The notes: generated by a model from the sequence alone, not told the origin. A stretch of 58,720 bases of DNA from an uncultured Eubacteriales bacterium (GCA_902765735.1 CACXBB010000012.1:1-58720), one strand, 5' to 3'. Counted from the first letter of the stretch, positions 1 through 7,751 are shown. Translations and numbers: made by a program.

Positions 1-75
1 GGCAGCGCCGGGCTGGCAGCCGGAGGCTGCGCCCGGGCTGGTCGCGCCTGCCTTCGGCAGTGGCGCGACTGCTAT
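1..75. repeat. Multi-hairpin short repeat (copy 1, cut by window end)
   Basis: GC-rich palindromic sequence containing the words cgggctggtcgcgcctgc and ggcgcgactgctat. The same words recur in the 113-bp insert at 47438-47550, so this is a partial copy of that element. It abuts the 86-bp terminal repeat. No coding content is seen. Confidence 0.75.
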
Positions 76-76
76 T

Positions 77-162
77 GCCCCACTAAGCCTGCGGAAAATT
101 GCCTTGAAATGCAGCCAAATCCGCTCGAAACTGCATCTCCCGGCATTTAGAAACACACTCTA
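77..162. repeat. 86-bp dispersed repeat, left copy
   Basis: The reverse complement matches 58625-58710 with one mismatch that I can see (an a/g difference inside the ggc(a/g)attttcc word). It lies at the very edge of the window, in opposite orientation to the right copy. Function is unknown. It most likely marks where the assembly broke at a dispersed repeat. Confidence 0.85.
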
Positions 163-237
163 ATTATAACATACGTTCGATGCCGGAAAATAGAATTTAT
201 CGGGACAATCAGGAAAAACTAAGGCGAAAACGAGGGG

Positions 238-741
238 GTGTTCGCGCTGATCGTCAACATTGTCGCGGCGCTTCAGGCGCTGTTCTACCTGTGCGCGATA
301 CCGGTCCACCTGGCGGTGCGTGTGGACGGCCTGCGGGTGGGCGCGGGGCTTTCGGCGTTCGAGCGGCGCTATGCGCGGCGGCAGGCGGACAGGGAGCTGG
401 CTGCGCCCCCGGGACAGGGCGGGTCCTCCCCGGATATCAGGCGCGTTCTGCGGCTGCTTGTACGGCTTCACATCGAGCGTATGGAGCTCACCGGCCGGGT
501 GGCGCTGGGAGACGCCGCCGCCACCGCCATACTCTGCGGCGCGATCGTCGGCCTCTCGCGGGCGCTGCGGGGCCGGGTGCGGCGCATGCGGGTGGACGTG
601 CGGCCCGATTTCGCGTCGGAGCAGGCCGCGGTCGAAATGTCCGGTATGATTCAGGCGCGCTCGGGGCAGATTATCCTTGCGGCAATCATGATCCTGACAG
701 AGGAGGAATTTCCATGGATAAGCACCCGATTGAAAACCTGA
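238..741 (+). CDS. DUF2953-type protein (YtfI-like)
   Basis: A 167-residue protein starting with GTG. Residues 2-22 form a hydrophobic helix, probably a membrane anchor. The rest is Arg-rich and basic, with a second hydrophobic stretch (AAATAILCGAIVGL) followed by a VRRMRVDVRPDF segment, as in the YtfI/DUF2953 family. The 3' end overlaps the following gerW gene by 28 bp. In Bacillus and Clostridia a DUF2953 gene commonly precedes ytfJ (gerW), and that pairing is the main support for the call. Biochemical role is unknown; a sporulation-associated membrane function is inferred. The start is not certain because the purine-rich stretch lies right against the GTG. Confidence 0.6.
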   Translation: MFALIVNIVAALQALFYLCAIPVHLAVRVDGLRVGAGLSAFERRYARRQADRELAAPPGQGGSSPDIRRVLRLLVRLHIERMELTGRVALGDAAATAILCGAIVGLSRALRGRVRRMRVDVRPDFASEQAAVEMSGMIQARSGQIILAAIMILTEEEFPWISTRLKT

Positions 742-1145
742 TGACCACCACCATGGACAGCATTCGCGACATGGTGGACGTGAACACCGTGGTCGGCGAG
801 GCCATCGGCACCCCCGACGGCGCCACGCTGATCCCCATCTCCCGGGTGAGCTTCGGCTTCGTGGCGGGCGGCGGCGAGTACGGCGAGAGCCAGCTTCGGC
901 AGAAGCACGCGGACACCGCCGACGCCGACATCCCCTTCGCCGGCGGCGCGGGGGCGGGGGTCACCGTGCAGCCCATGGGCTTTCTGGTGTCCTCCGGCGA
1001 TCAGGTGCGGCTGGTGCCCGCCCAGTACTGCCAGAGCGTGGACCGGCTCATCGAGCTCATCCCACAGGCTATGGCCGAGCTGCGCCGCGCCACGAAAAAG
1101 GACGATAAGCCCGCCGGGATCTCCATACCGGTGGAGGGGGATTGA
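714..1145 (+). CDS. gerW: Spore protein GerW family (YtfJ)
   Basis: A 143-residue protein from the ATG behind an aggagg ribosome site. It opens with the family signature HPIENLMTTTMDSIRDMVDVNTVVG, carries the Gly-rich core VSFGFVAGGGEYG and FAGGAGAGVTVQPMGFLV, and closes with a helical segment containing LIELIPQAMAEL. GerW in Bacillus is a spore component needed for normal germination; the molecular mechanism is not known. Overlap with the upstream DUF2953 gene suggests translational coupling. It is the clearest sign in the window that the host lineage sporulates or descends from spore formers. Confidence 0.9.
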   Translation: MDKHPIENLMTTTMDSIRDMVDVNTVVGEAIGTPDGATLIPISRVSFGFVAGGGEYGESQLRQKHADTADADIPFAGGAGAGVTVQPMGFLVSSGDQVRLVPAQYCQSVDRLIELIPQAMAELRRATKKDDKPAGISIPVEGD

Positions 1146-1166
1146 CATGACGATGTGGGGGATGCT

Positions 1167-1256
1167 ATTATAGGCAATAGGCAATAGGGAATACGCAATA
1201 GGAGGTTACCCGGCTATTCCTATTGCCTATTGCCTATTCCCTATTGCCTAATAATC
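1167..1256. repeat. TATTGCC-type low-complexity inverted repeat
   Basis: Two arms built from the word caatagg/cctattg: ttataggcaataggcaatag near 1167, and its reverse complement near 1217-1254. The palindrome ends just before the ribosome site of the next gene. Similar short-word repeats (gggaatggg, ccctactccc) occur at 2444-2475, 5693-5727, 9189-9228, 19826-19860 and 47588-47608. A hairpin in RNA is likely; function is unknown. Confidence 0.75.
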
Positions 1257-1270
1257 CCCCGGAGGCAACC

Positions 1271-2443
1271 ATGACCCTCAAAGCTCTGCTCAAGAAGACC
1301 CGCTTCACCTACATACTGGCCAGCGCCATCCGGTCCGCGCCGTATCCGATCTACGCGGGCTGGATGCGCCTGTGCCACGCGGTGCGCGGCGTGGAGAAGA
1401 ACACGGTGTACTTTTCAAGCTTCAACGGCGCGCTGTGCGACGACAATCCCCGGGCCATTGCCGAGGCGCTGCATGAGATATGCCCGTCGGCGAAGCTGGT
1501 GTTCCGGGTCAACCGGGAGGGGCTCAAGCAGCCGGTGCCGGACTACATCACCCGGGTGTACCGCTTTTCCCCGAGGGGCGTGGCGGCCATGGCCACCGCG
1601 CGGGTGATCGTCAAGAACGCCAACGTGCTGCCCTGGATGCGCATCTTCCCCGATCAGAAGTACGTGCAGACCTGGCACGGTGACCGGGGCTTCAAGCGCA
1701 TCGGGCTGGACCTCTGGCCGGACCGGAAGGACTTTCGGCGGGAGAGCGGCTGGCTGAGCCTGTGCGTGTCCGGCTCCGACTTCGGAAGCCGCGTGTACCG
1801 CAGCGCTTTTAACTATAAAGGCGAGATCATGCAGCAGGGCTACCCCCGAAACGACCTGCTGGTGCATCCTCCGGAGGGGCTGGCGGCGTCCGTGAAGCAA
1901 CAACTGGACATCCCCCCCGACGTCCGGGTGCTGCTGTACGCGCCCACGTTCCGGGCGGCGTCCTCCGGCGCAAAGCTGAACGCGGCGCTGAGCCTGGAGA
2001 AGGTGAAGGCGACCCTGGAAAAGGCCACCGGCGAAAGCTGGCTGTGCCTGACCCGCAGCCACGAGCTCAACCTGGGCATACGCTCCGACGCCGCCCGGGA
2101 CGTCACCGACTGGCACGACGTCAGCGCGCTGCTGACCGCCTGCGACATGGTGATCACCGATTACTCCTCCATCGGCGGCGACTTCATGCTGCTGGGGCGG
2201 CCCGCCGTGTACTACCAGCCCGACGTCGGGGACTACCACCGGGAGCGCGCCTTCTACTTCGATGTGGACAAATCGCCCCTCATCGTCGCGCATGATGAGG
2301 GGGCGCTGATGGACATACTCTCCCGCCCCATCGACGGGGCGGAGAACTGCCGCAAATGCCTGGCGTTCTTCGGCGCCAGCGAGACCGGCCACGCCGCAAG
2401 GGCGGTGGCGGAGTGGATCGCGGGGCAGTTGGACGAGGATTAA
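1271..2443 (+). CDS. CDP-glycerol glycerophosphotransferase family (TagF/TagB-like)
   Basis: A 390-residue protein. I chose the ATG at 1271 because ggagg lies 6 bases upstream; a longer frame upstream is only repeat sequence. Family landmarks are the WHGDRGFKRIG motif near residue 135 and the C-terminal ITDYSSIGGDFMLLGRP motif followed by YYQPDVGDYHRERAFYFD, which form the active-site region in teichoic-acid polymerases. Such enzymes transfer glycerol-phosphate or ribitol-phosphate units from CDP-polyols onto wall teichoic acid or related surface glycopolymers at the inner membrane face. No other teichoic acid gene is nearby, so the acceptor is unknown. No membrane helix is obvious; association is probably peripheral. 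Confidence 0.88.
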   Translation: MTLKALLKKTRFTYILASAIRSAPYPIYAGWMRLCHAVRGVEKNTVYFSSFNGALCDDNPRAIAEALHEICPSAKLVFRVNREGLKQPVPDYITRVYRFSPRGVAAMATARVIVKNANVLPWMRIFPDQKYVQTWHGDRGFKRIGLDLWPDRKDFRRESGWLSLCVSGSDFGSRVYRSAFNYKGEIMQQGYPRNDLLVHPPEGLAASVKQQLDIPPDVRVLLYAPTFRAASSGAKLNAALSLEKVKATLEKATGESWLCLTRSHELNLGIRSDAARDVTDWHDVSALLTACDMVITDYSSIGGDFMLLGRPAVYYQPDVGDYHRERAFYFDVDKSPLIVAHDEGALMDILSRPIDGAENCRKCLAFFGASETGHAARAVAEWIAGQLDED

Positions 2444-2656
2444 TTGGGAATTGGGAATGGGGAATTGGGAATTACAGAATGCCGGGAGACCGGCGTAGGG
2501 GCGCCGATGCGCCCTTACGATGCCTTCCCCTTCAGGGGAAGGTGGCATTTGCGCAGCAAATGACGGAAGAGGTCGTAACTCCTCTATCCGCGGACGCCAT
2601 GAATGGCGTCCCTACGAAGTTTCCGCGCGGCAGCCGGTAACTCAATTCCCAATTAT
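2444..2656. repeat. Composite of short dispersed repeats
   Basis: The gap holds three repeat types in series. First are gggaattggga words at 2444-2475. Then comes one half of the large palindromic repeat (cttccccttcaggggaagg ... gaagaggtcgt) at about 2519-2578. Last is a ggacgccatgaatggcgtcc hairpin at about 2592-2613. It lies between the 3' ends of two converging genes, so the hairpins may also terminate transcription. Confidence 0.8.
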
Positions 2657-3367
2657 CTACAAGTACAGATCCTCCGCATGCTCCTTCAACCACTTCTTCC
2701 ACACCCGGTACTCCGGCATCTGCTGTTCGACGAGGGACCAGAATTTCGGGGAATGGTTGAACTCCCACAGGTGGCACAGCTCGTGGATGACCACGTAGTC
2801 CAGCACCGGCGGCGGGGCCATGATGAGCTTCCAGTTGAAGTTGAGGTTGCCCTTGCCGGAGCAGCTGCCCCAGCGGGTCTTCTGCTCGCGAATGGCGACG
2901 CGGCCCGGGGTCTTGCCGATCCTCGGGGCGTAGTGGTCGAGGCGCTCCCGTATGCGCACAAGGGCCCGCGCGGACAGCACGGCGCGTATGGCGGCGCGCA
3001 CGGCGGTGTCGTCCTCGGGCCGGGGCAGGCTCAGGCACAGCGCGCCGTTTTGGACCTCGCCCCGCACGCGCCCCGCCCGGGAGAGCCGTATGACGTGGGG
3101 GACGCCCTCGATCATGATCGTCGAGCCGTCGCTGACCGGGTGGTTGCGCCGGTCCTCGCTGAGCCTTTGGTCCACCGCGCGGCCCATCTGTATAAGCTGA
3201 TCGGCCCGCTCCCGCACCATTTGGTCGATGTCCCGAAGCCGCATGCCCCTGGGGGCGTAGACCCGTATCGCGCCCTCCGGCAGCGCCTGGAACAGCACGC
3301 TCGCGCGCACGGTCTGTATCAGAGTGTATTCAAGCCGCCGGTTCCCGGCGATGACGATGCGGTTCAT
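2657..3367 (-). CDS. YgjP-like metallopeptidase (DUF45, M48 type)
   Basis: A 236-residue protein. The ATG at 3367 fits a gcgagg ribosome site better than the in-frame GTG two codons earlier. The C-terminal third carries the zinc-protease signature HELCHLWEFNHSPKFW, in which HELCH is the HExxH zinc site and the later His is a probable third ligand. It is preceded by the family word TRWGSCSGKGNLNFNWKL. The N-terminal half contains the variable domain typical of YgjP/WLM-like predicted peptidases. Family members are cytosolic proteins of uncertain substrate. It follows mreB on the same strand with a 16-bp gap and is probably cotranscribed. Confidence 0.88.
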   Translation of the reverse strand: MNRIVIAGNRRLEYTLIQTVRASVLFQALPEGAIRVYAPRGMRLRDIDQMVRERADQLIQMGRAVDQRLSEDRRNHPVSDGSTIMIEGVPHVIRLSRAGRVRGEVQNGALCLSLPRPEDDTAVRAAIRAVLSARALVRIRERLDHYAPRIGKTPGRVAIREQKTRWGSCSGKGNLNFNWKLIMAPPPVLDYVVIHELCHLWEFNHSPKFWSLVEQQMPEYRVWKKWLKEHAEDLYL

Positions 3368-3383
3368 GGGCACCTCGCAGTTG

Positions 3384-4412
3384 TTATCTCCATACCGAAC
3401 GTGTCTGCCTTCCCTGCATCATCGCGGCCCAGGGCTTCGGGTCCTCGATGATCTTCGCCATGCCCCGCACGCCGCAGGTGGCGGGGGCGTCGGCCACGCG
3501 GCAGGGGATGCCCAGCGCCTGGCCGAGGCGGCGGTCCATCTCGGTCATGCCGGCCCCGGCGCCGGCGAGCACCGCGCCCACGTCGTTGAGGTCGGCGGAC
3601 AGGCCCTCGGGGGCGGCGTCCACCACCGCCAGGCACATCCTGGCGATCTCGGACACCACGTCCTCGCAGGCGTCCAGCACCGGCTGGGTCTCCACGTCGA
3701 AGGTCATGGGCAGCCGGTCCGTCATGCTGATGCCGATCATGTGCATGATGATGTCCTTGGGGGCCTTGTCGGGCATGGCGTTGCCCAGGGTGTGCTTGAT
3801 CTCCGCCGCGGCGGCCCAGCCGATGCGGTAGCCGGAGCGCATGCGGGTGATGCGCTGTATGCGCTCGTCGATGCGGTTCAGGCCGTAGGGCAGATAGCCG
3901 TAGGCCGCCACCCGGCCGTATGTAAACAGCGTGGCCGAGATCTTGCCCGCGCCGATGTCGATCAGCAGCCGGGCCTCGGGCGAGAGGATGTCCAGCCCCG
4001 CGCCCAGCGCCGAGGCCACGTCCGAGCGCACCAGCATGGCCTCCGCCGCGCCGGCCTCGATGGCGGCGTTCAGGAGGGCGTCCCGCTGCACCGGTCGGGC
4101 GAAGGGCTGGCAGGAGATGATGGTGCCGTAGTGGCGGCGCTTTTTGAGTATGTCGGAGCGCTGGAACAGCCAGTGGAACAGCCTTTCGGCATAGAAATTG
4201 TTCTCCAGCACGCCGTCGGAGAGCGGATAGTGCACCGATACGCCCTCGCAGGTGCGCCCGATCAGCCGCTGTGCGATCTCGCCCGCGCAGATGGGCGACA
4301 TCTTGCCCTCCCGAAACGCCATCGCCGCCGGACAGTCCAGCACCGGCCCGCGCTTCAGCTCCGCCACGCGCACGTTCTGCGTGCCCAGATCTATGCCAAT
4401 GTCCCATCGCAT
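3384..4412 (-). CDS. mreB: Rod-shape-determining protein MreB
   Basis: A 342-residue actin-like ATPase; the ATG at 4412 is preferred over a TTG two codons upstream. The phosphate-1 loop IDLGTQNVRVAEL is at residues 7-19. The phosphate-2 region is LLIDIGAGKISATLFTYG, and the nucleotide-binding C-terminal motif is VGAVLAGAGAGMTEMDRRL. Length matches the family. MreB forms membrane-bound filaments that direct peptidoglycan synthesis and rod shape. It is not beside mreC/mreD here, which suggests a second or Mbl-like copy. Its promoter region faces that of the micro-toxin gene. Confidence 0.92.
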   Translation of the reverse strand: MRWDIGIDLGTQNVRVAELKRGPVLDCPAAMAFREGKMSPICAGEIAQRLIGRTCEGVSVHYPLSDGVLENNFYAERLFHWLFQRSDILKKRRHYGTIISCQPFARPVQRDALLNAAIEAGAAEAMLVRSDVASALGAGLDILSPEARLLIDIGAGKISATLFTYGRVAAYGYLPYGLNRIDERIQRITRMRSGYRIGWAAAAEIKHTLGNAMPDKAPKDIIMHMIGISMTDRLPMTFDVETQPVLDACEDVVSEIARMCLAVVDAAPEGLSADLNDVGAVLAGAGAGMTEMDRRLGQALGIPCRVADAPATCGVRGMAKIIEDPKPWAAMMQGRQTRSVWR

Positions 4413-4443
4413 GGTCAATTACCCCCGTGCAATCATTCAATCT

Positions 4444-4452
4444 ATTATAGCA
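4444..4452 (-). promoter_or_regulatory. Extended -10 promoter of mreB
   Basis: On the minus strand TGC-TATAAT lies 31 bases upstream of the mreB start. The -35 region (GATTTA at 4472-4467) is weak, as is usual for extended -10 promoters. Confidence 0.6.
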
Positions 4453-4537
4453 TATATTCCTCTGAATAAATCGAAGATAATTTGACAATCCATACGCGGC
4501 ATTGAAAACAACGCGCCATGATACAGACGGGTGAGGA

Positions 4538-4566
4538 TTGATTTTAATACAACAATATGCTATAAT
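4538..4566 (+). promoter_or_regulatory. Promoter of the micro-toxin transcript
   Basis: TTGATT at 4538-4543, a 17-bp spacer, and TATAAT at 4561-4566 preceded by TG, giving a near-consensus extended -10 promoter. It reads into the 26-codon gene at 4639. Confidence 0.8.
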
Positions 4567-4638
4567 CAAGCCGCTGGAAATGGCAGGGCGAAAGCCCGGA
4601 AGCGCTCCCGCTGATCACAAAAGGCGGGAGGTGATGGC

Positions 4639-4719
4639 ATGACAAACGTTGAATTGTTGGCGATTTTGATTGCCGTTGCAAGTCTCGTGATCTCTGTGTA
4701 CAACAGAAATCGTAGATGA
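4639..4719 (+). CDS. 26-residue holin-like toxin candidate
   Basis: The translation is MTNVELLAILIAVASLV followed by ISVYNRNRR, a single membrane helix with a short basic tail. Size, the order of N-terminal polar residues, helix and basic end resemble the small holin-like or Fst/TxpA-type I toxins of Bacillota (Pfam Hol_Tox group). The ribosome site gggaggtgat is almost a perfect match to the anti-SD. A near-consensus promoter lies 73 bp upstream and a strong intrinsic terminator starts 5 bp after the stop, so the gene is an independent single-gene transcript of about 190 nt. In known systems an antisense RNA from the 3' side represses the toxin. I see no clear antisense promoter. It lies between mreB and tcdA. 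Confidence 0.65.
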   Translation: MTNVELLAILIAVASLVISVYNRNRR

Positions 4720-4724
4720 AAAGG

Positions 4725-4761
4725 GCCTCCGGGTAGTTAGCGGCTACTCGGAGGCTTTTTT
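4725..4761 (+). terminator. Intrinsic terminator of micro-toxin gene
   Basis: Stem gcctccgggtag / ctactcggaggc with loop ttagcg, followed by six T. It is a strong rho-independent terminator. Confidence 0.92.
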
Positions 4762-4762
4762 A

Positions 4763-4920
4763 CCGAGGTAAACACTTGGGCGGACCTCGAAAAACCTCAC
4801 TTTGCCGCATACCTTACTTCGGAAAACCCTGTAAAACAAGGGTTCTTTACGAGGTAATGTTTGCGAAAACAGGGTTTTTCGAAGTTGCCTTGGGCGAAAG
4901 TGCTTCCCTGTCGCAAGACC
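4763..4920. repeat. Imperfect palindromic region
   Basis: Contains paired arms cttcggaaaaccctgt (about 4813) and acagggtttttcgaag (about 4870), an internal aaccct-gtaaaaca-agggtt hairpin, and outer words cacttgggcg / cttgggcgaaagtg. This suggests a small non-coding repeat or MITE-like relic. No protein signal is seen in it. Confidence 0.5.
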
Positions 4921-4994
4921 ATTATACAGCACCGGCGGCGGCGTGTCAAGCGCTGCCGCCACTTCAATTCTGATGTGCAAAGAGGGGGATCAAT

Positions 4995-5726
4995 ATGAAC
5001 GAAGCGTTCGCGAGGACCGCCATGCTGCTGGGCGAGGAAGGCATGGCGCGCCTGGCGTGCGCCCGGGTGGCGGTGTTCGGCATCGGCGGCGTGGGCGGCC
5101 ACGCGGCGGAGGCGCTGGCCCGCAGCGGCGTGGGGGCGCTGGAGCTGGTGGACGCCGACGTGGTCAGCCTGTCCAACCTGAACCGGCAGATCGTCGCCCT
5201 GCGCAGCACCGTGGACATGCCCAAGGTGGACGTCGCCGCCGCGCGCATCCGGGACATCAACCCGGACTGCGAAGTCACCCCCCGCAGGGTGTTCTTCGGC
5301 CCGGACACCGCCGGTCAGTTCGACTTTTCGCGCTATGACTACGTGGTGGACGCCATCGACACCGTGACCGGCAAGGTGCAGTTGATCCTCCGGGCCAAGG
5401 CGGCGGGCGTGCCAATTATCTGCGCCATGGGCGCGGGCAACAAGCTGGACCCCACCCGCTTCGAGGTGGCGGACATCCACGACACCGAGGTCTGCCCGCT
5501 GGCCCGGGTGATGCGCCGGGAGTGCCGCAGGCGCGGTATACGGGGCGTCAAGGTGGTCTACTCCAGGGAGGAGCCCGTTCAGACCGCCGCGCCCGCGGAG
5601 GGAAAGCCCGTGCCCGGCTCCACCGCCTTCGTTCCCGCCGTGGCGGGGATGGTGCTGGCGGGGGAGGTGGTCAAGGATATTGCTTTCAGAAGAATGGGAA
5701 ATGGGGAATGGGAAATGGGAAATTGA
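4995..5726 (+). CDS. tcdA: tRNA threonylcarbamoyladenosine dehydratase (TcdA/CsdL)
   Basis: A 243-residue E1-like ThiF/MoeB-superfamily protein. It has the Rossmann nucleotide motif VAVFGIGGVGGHAAEAL at about residues 25-41, the D-x-D plus NLNRQ adenylation motif (VDADVVSLSNLNRQ), and the family words DAIDTVTGK and CAMGAGNKLDPT. TcdA makes cyclic t6A at position 37 of ANN-decoding tRNAs in an ATP-dependent reaction in the cytosol. The last residues (RRMGNGEWEMGN) are encoded by the gggaatgggaaatggg repeat that starts at about 5693, so the repeat has overrun the original stop codon. Confidence 0.93.
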   Translation: MNEAFARTAMLLGEEGMARLACARVAVFGIGGVGGHAAEALARSGVGALELVDADVVSLSNLNRQIVALRSTVDMPKVDVAAARIRDINPDCEVTPRRVFFGPDTAGQFDFSRYDYVVDAIDTVTGKVQLILRAKAAGVPIICAMGAGNKLDPTRFEVADIHDTEVCPLARVMRRECRRRGIRGVKVVYSREEPVQTAAPAEGKPVPGSTAFVPAVAGMVLAGEVVKDIAFRRMGNGEWEMGN

Positions 5727-5727
5727 G
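5693..5727. repeat. gggaaatggg short-word repeat inside the tcdA 3' end
   Basis: Four to five copies of a gggaaat/gggaatg word. They run through the last 11-12 codons of tcdA and supply its TGA stop. Confidence 0.8.
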
Positions 5728-5773
5728 TGAGCCCGGCGGCGGGAAGCTTGAACCATATTCACAGGCAGAAGCA

Positions 5774-5912
5774 GGGACGACCTCTTTCGTCAGCCCTTCG
5801 GGCTGCCACCTTCCCCTGAAGGGAAAGGCAAAGGGAAGCGCATCCAAAAGCCTTCCCCTTCAGGGGAAGGTGGATTAATGCCACCAGGCATTAAGACGGA
5901 AGAGGTCGTAAC
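5774..5912. repeat. Large palindromic repeat (acgacctcttt family), complete copy
   Basis: The left half reads acgacctctttcgtcag ... accttcccctgaagggaaagg. The right half is the inverted counterpart, aagccttccccttcaggggaagg ... acggaagaggtcgt. Each half holds a ccttcccctgaaggggaagg hairpin. The gap from 5727 to 5980 contains nothing else except the downstream terminator. Confidence 0.85.
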
Positions 5913-5932
5913 CCCATTCCCCATTCCCCATT

Positions 5933-5960
5933 AAAAAAAGACCCATTGCCCTTAGCAATG
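5933..5960 (-). terminator. Terminator of the DUF6465 gene
   Basis: On the minus strand the hairpin cattgc-taagg-gcaatg is followed by ggtc and seven T. Confidence 0.85.
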
Positions 5961-5980
5961 AGCCAATCGGGAAGGTCGGA

Positions 5981-6190
5981 TCAGAACAGATCGACCTTGC
6001 CCTCGATCTCCTTATTGACGACGTAGTACGCCTTGCCTTCCTGAGGCTTCACATAGATATCCAGAGTTTCGATATCGGTCAGCTTCTTGCCGGCGTCCTT
6101 CCACTCCTTCTTCACATTGGCCTCAACGGTGCTGAGCTCGACTTCCTGCTCGTTGAACTGCAGGAACATCTGCTGCTTCATCTTCGCCAT
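5981..6190 (-). CDS. DUF6465 family small protein
   Basis: A 69-residue protein behind an excellent taggagg ribosome site. The pattern (FLQFNEQEVELSTVEANVKKEWKDAG ... LDIYVKPQEGKAYYVVNKEIEGKV) matches the short beta-rich DUF6465 domain of Clostridia, in which a xxxYVKPEEgxxYYVin word is conserved. It has its own promoter and terminator, so it is an independent and probably well-expressed gene. Cytosolic; no catalytic residue pattern is seen. Function is unknown. Confidence 0.8.
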   Translation of the reverse strand: MAKMKQQMFLQFNEQEVELSTVEANVKKEWKDAGKKLTDIETLDIYVKPQEGKAYYVVNKEIEGKVDLF

Positions 6191-6240
6191 GATTATATCC
6201 TCCTATTCTGAGTTATTCCGCATGCCTGCGGTACGCTTAC

Positions 6241-6269
6241 AATATAACAAACGAAGGTGAATTTTTCAA
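6241..6269 (-). promoter_or_regulatory. Promoter of the DUF6465 gene
   Basis: On the minus strand: TTGAAA (6269-6264), 17 bp, TATATT (6246-6241). Confidence 0.75.
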
Positions 6270-6398
6270 CCTTTTTTTTGTGAAAACGTCTAACGCGCTT
6301 TGAGCAAAATTAATAATCTGCGCCAGACAGTATTATCCATTTGTTGATGGTTTTAAGAAAAGAGGAAGCACAGCCGGGAAAATATAGCAAAAACCGGC

Positions 6399-6427
6399 TT
6401 GCGCCGGGCGTCGGAAGGCCGTATAAT
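6399..6427 (+). promoter_or_regulatory. Promoter of tetR-cobB
   Basis: TTGCGC at 6399-6404, 17 bp, TATAAT at 6422-6427. The start codon of the regulator follows 22 bp after the -10. Confidence 0.75.
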
Positions 6428-6449
6428 GGATGGGACAGGAGGCACGCAA

Positions 6450-7016
6450 ATGGCATCGCTGACACGCAGGACGATCATGGACGCCTTCATCCGCCTGCTG
6501 GATGAGCGGCCCGTGAACAAGATCTCGGTCAAGGACATCGTGGAGGACTGCGGCATCAACCGCAACACGTTTTACTATCACTTTTCGGACATCCCGGAGC
6601 TGGTGGAGGAGATCGTGAAATCCGAGGCCGACGCCATCGTGGGCGCGGGGTCGGGCATATCTTCGCTGGAGGAGTGCGTGGAGGCCGCCATGCGCCACTG
6701 CAAGGAACACCGCCGCGCCATATGGCACATCTACAATTCCGCCAACCGGGACATCTACGAGCGCTACCTGATGGACATCTGCGACCATGTGGTCGTCAAC
6801 TTCATCGACAACGCCCTGGCCGGGCGCAAGATCCCCGAAGCGGACAGGGCCGCCATCATACAGGGCTACAAGTGCGAGGTGTTCGGCTTCGTGACCGACT
6901 GGCTCAACCGGGGCATGACCGACGACATCGAGGCGGCGTTCCTCCGGCTGTGCGTGCTGCGCAAGGGCTTCACCGAGGAGATGTTCAGCCGGTCCTTGGC
7001 TGACGGGGGTTTTTGA
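6450..7016 (+). CDS. TetR/AcrR-family regulator
   Basis: A 188-residue protein; ATG 6450 has an aggaggc ribosome site 7 bp upstream. The N-terminal helix-turn-helix (residues 5-50) contains the classic TetR words RRTIMDAFIRLLDERPVNKISVKDIVEDCGINRNTFYYHFSD. The C-terminal ligand domain has LMDICDHVVVNFIDNAL and ends in LRLCVLRKGFTEEMF, resembling the TetR_C group linked with DhaS-like regulators. The stop is one base before the cobB start, so the two genes are coupled. The ligand is unknown; the regulator probably controls its own operon, with the promoter overlapping a plausible operator just upstream. Confidence 0.88.
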   Translation: MASLTRRTIMDAFIRLLDERPVNKISVKDIVEDCGINRNTFYYHFSDIPELVEEIVKSEADAIVGAGSGISSLEECVEAAMRHCKEHRRAIWHIYNSANRDIYERYLMDICDHVVVNFIDNALAGRKIPEADRAAIIQGYKCEVFGFVTDWLNRGMTDDIEAAFLRLCVLRKGFTEEMFSRSLADGGF

Positions 7017-7017
7017 T

Positions 7018-7719
7018 ATGCTTCATGCCATCATCGAGCGCTCCCGCCGCATCGTGTTCTTCGGCGGCGCGGGGGTGTCCACCGCCAGCGGCATCCCGGA
7101 CTTTCGCTCCGACGACGGGCTGTACCGGCGGCGCTTCGGCGATCTGACGCCGGAGATGATATTGAGCCAGTCCTTCTTCTACCTGCACCCGGAGGCGTTC
7201 TTCGACTTCTACCGAAGCTACATGCTTCACCCGGAGGCCAGACCCAACGCCGCCCACCGCGCGCTGTACGAACTGGAAAGGCAGGACAAGCTCAGGGGCA
7301 TCGTCACCCAGAACATCGACGGTCTGCACAAGGCCGCGGGCAACCGGCGGGTGTACGAGATCCACGGCAGCGTCCATGAAAACTACTGCATGGACTGCAA
7401 CGCCTTCTACCCCATGGAGAAGATACTGCGTTCGCAGGGCATCCCCCGGTGCGAGCGCTGCGGCGGCGTGATCAAGCCCTGGGTGGTGCTCTACGGCGAG
7501 GCCCCGGACAAGTACACCTGCATGGGCGCGTGCCGGGAAATATCCAATTGTGACACGCTGATCGTCGCGGGGACCTCCCTGTCCGTGGAGCCCGCCGCCT
7601 CCTTCCTGGACTACTTCCACGGCAAGAACCTGGTGGTCATCAACCGGGAGCCCACCCCCGCCGACGACAGGGCCACGCTGGTGATACGGGGCGAAGTTGA
7701 GGAGGTCATGGCAGAATAA
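7018..7719 (+). CDS. cobB: NAD-dependent protein deacylase, Sir2 family
   Basis: A 233-residue sirtuin. NAD-binding motifs GAGVSTASGIPDFRS (residues 17-31) and TQNIDGLH are present, and the catalytic His is in YEIHGSVHENYC. The zinc ribbon cysteines lie in NYCMDC and RCERCGG, and the C-terminal NAD motif is VAGTSLSVEPAASF. It removes acyl groups from protein lysines using NAD in the cytosol. One base separates it from the upstream tetR-type gene, so expression is probably under that regulator. Confidence 0.94.
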   Translation: MLHAIIERSRRIVFFGGAGVSTASGIPDFRSDDGLYRRRFGDLTPEMILSQSFFYLHPEAFFDFYRSYMLHPEARPNAAHRALYELERQDKLRGIVTQNIDGLHKAAGNRRVYEIHGSVHENYCMDCNAFYPMEKILRSQGIPRCERCGGVIKPWVVLYGEAPDKYTCMGACREISNCDTLIVAGTSLSVEPAASFLDYFHGKNLVVINREPTPADDRATLVIRGEVEEVMAE

Positions 7720-7751
7720 AAGGTTCATCACGGAAACTTGTGGGATGCGAC

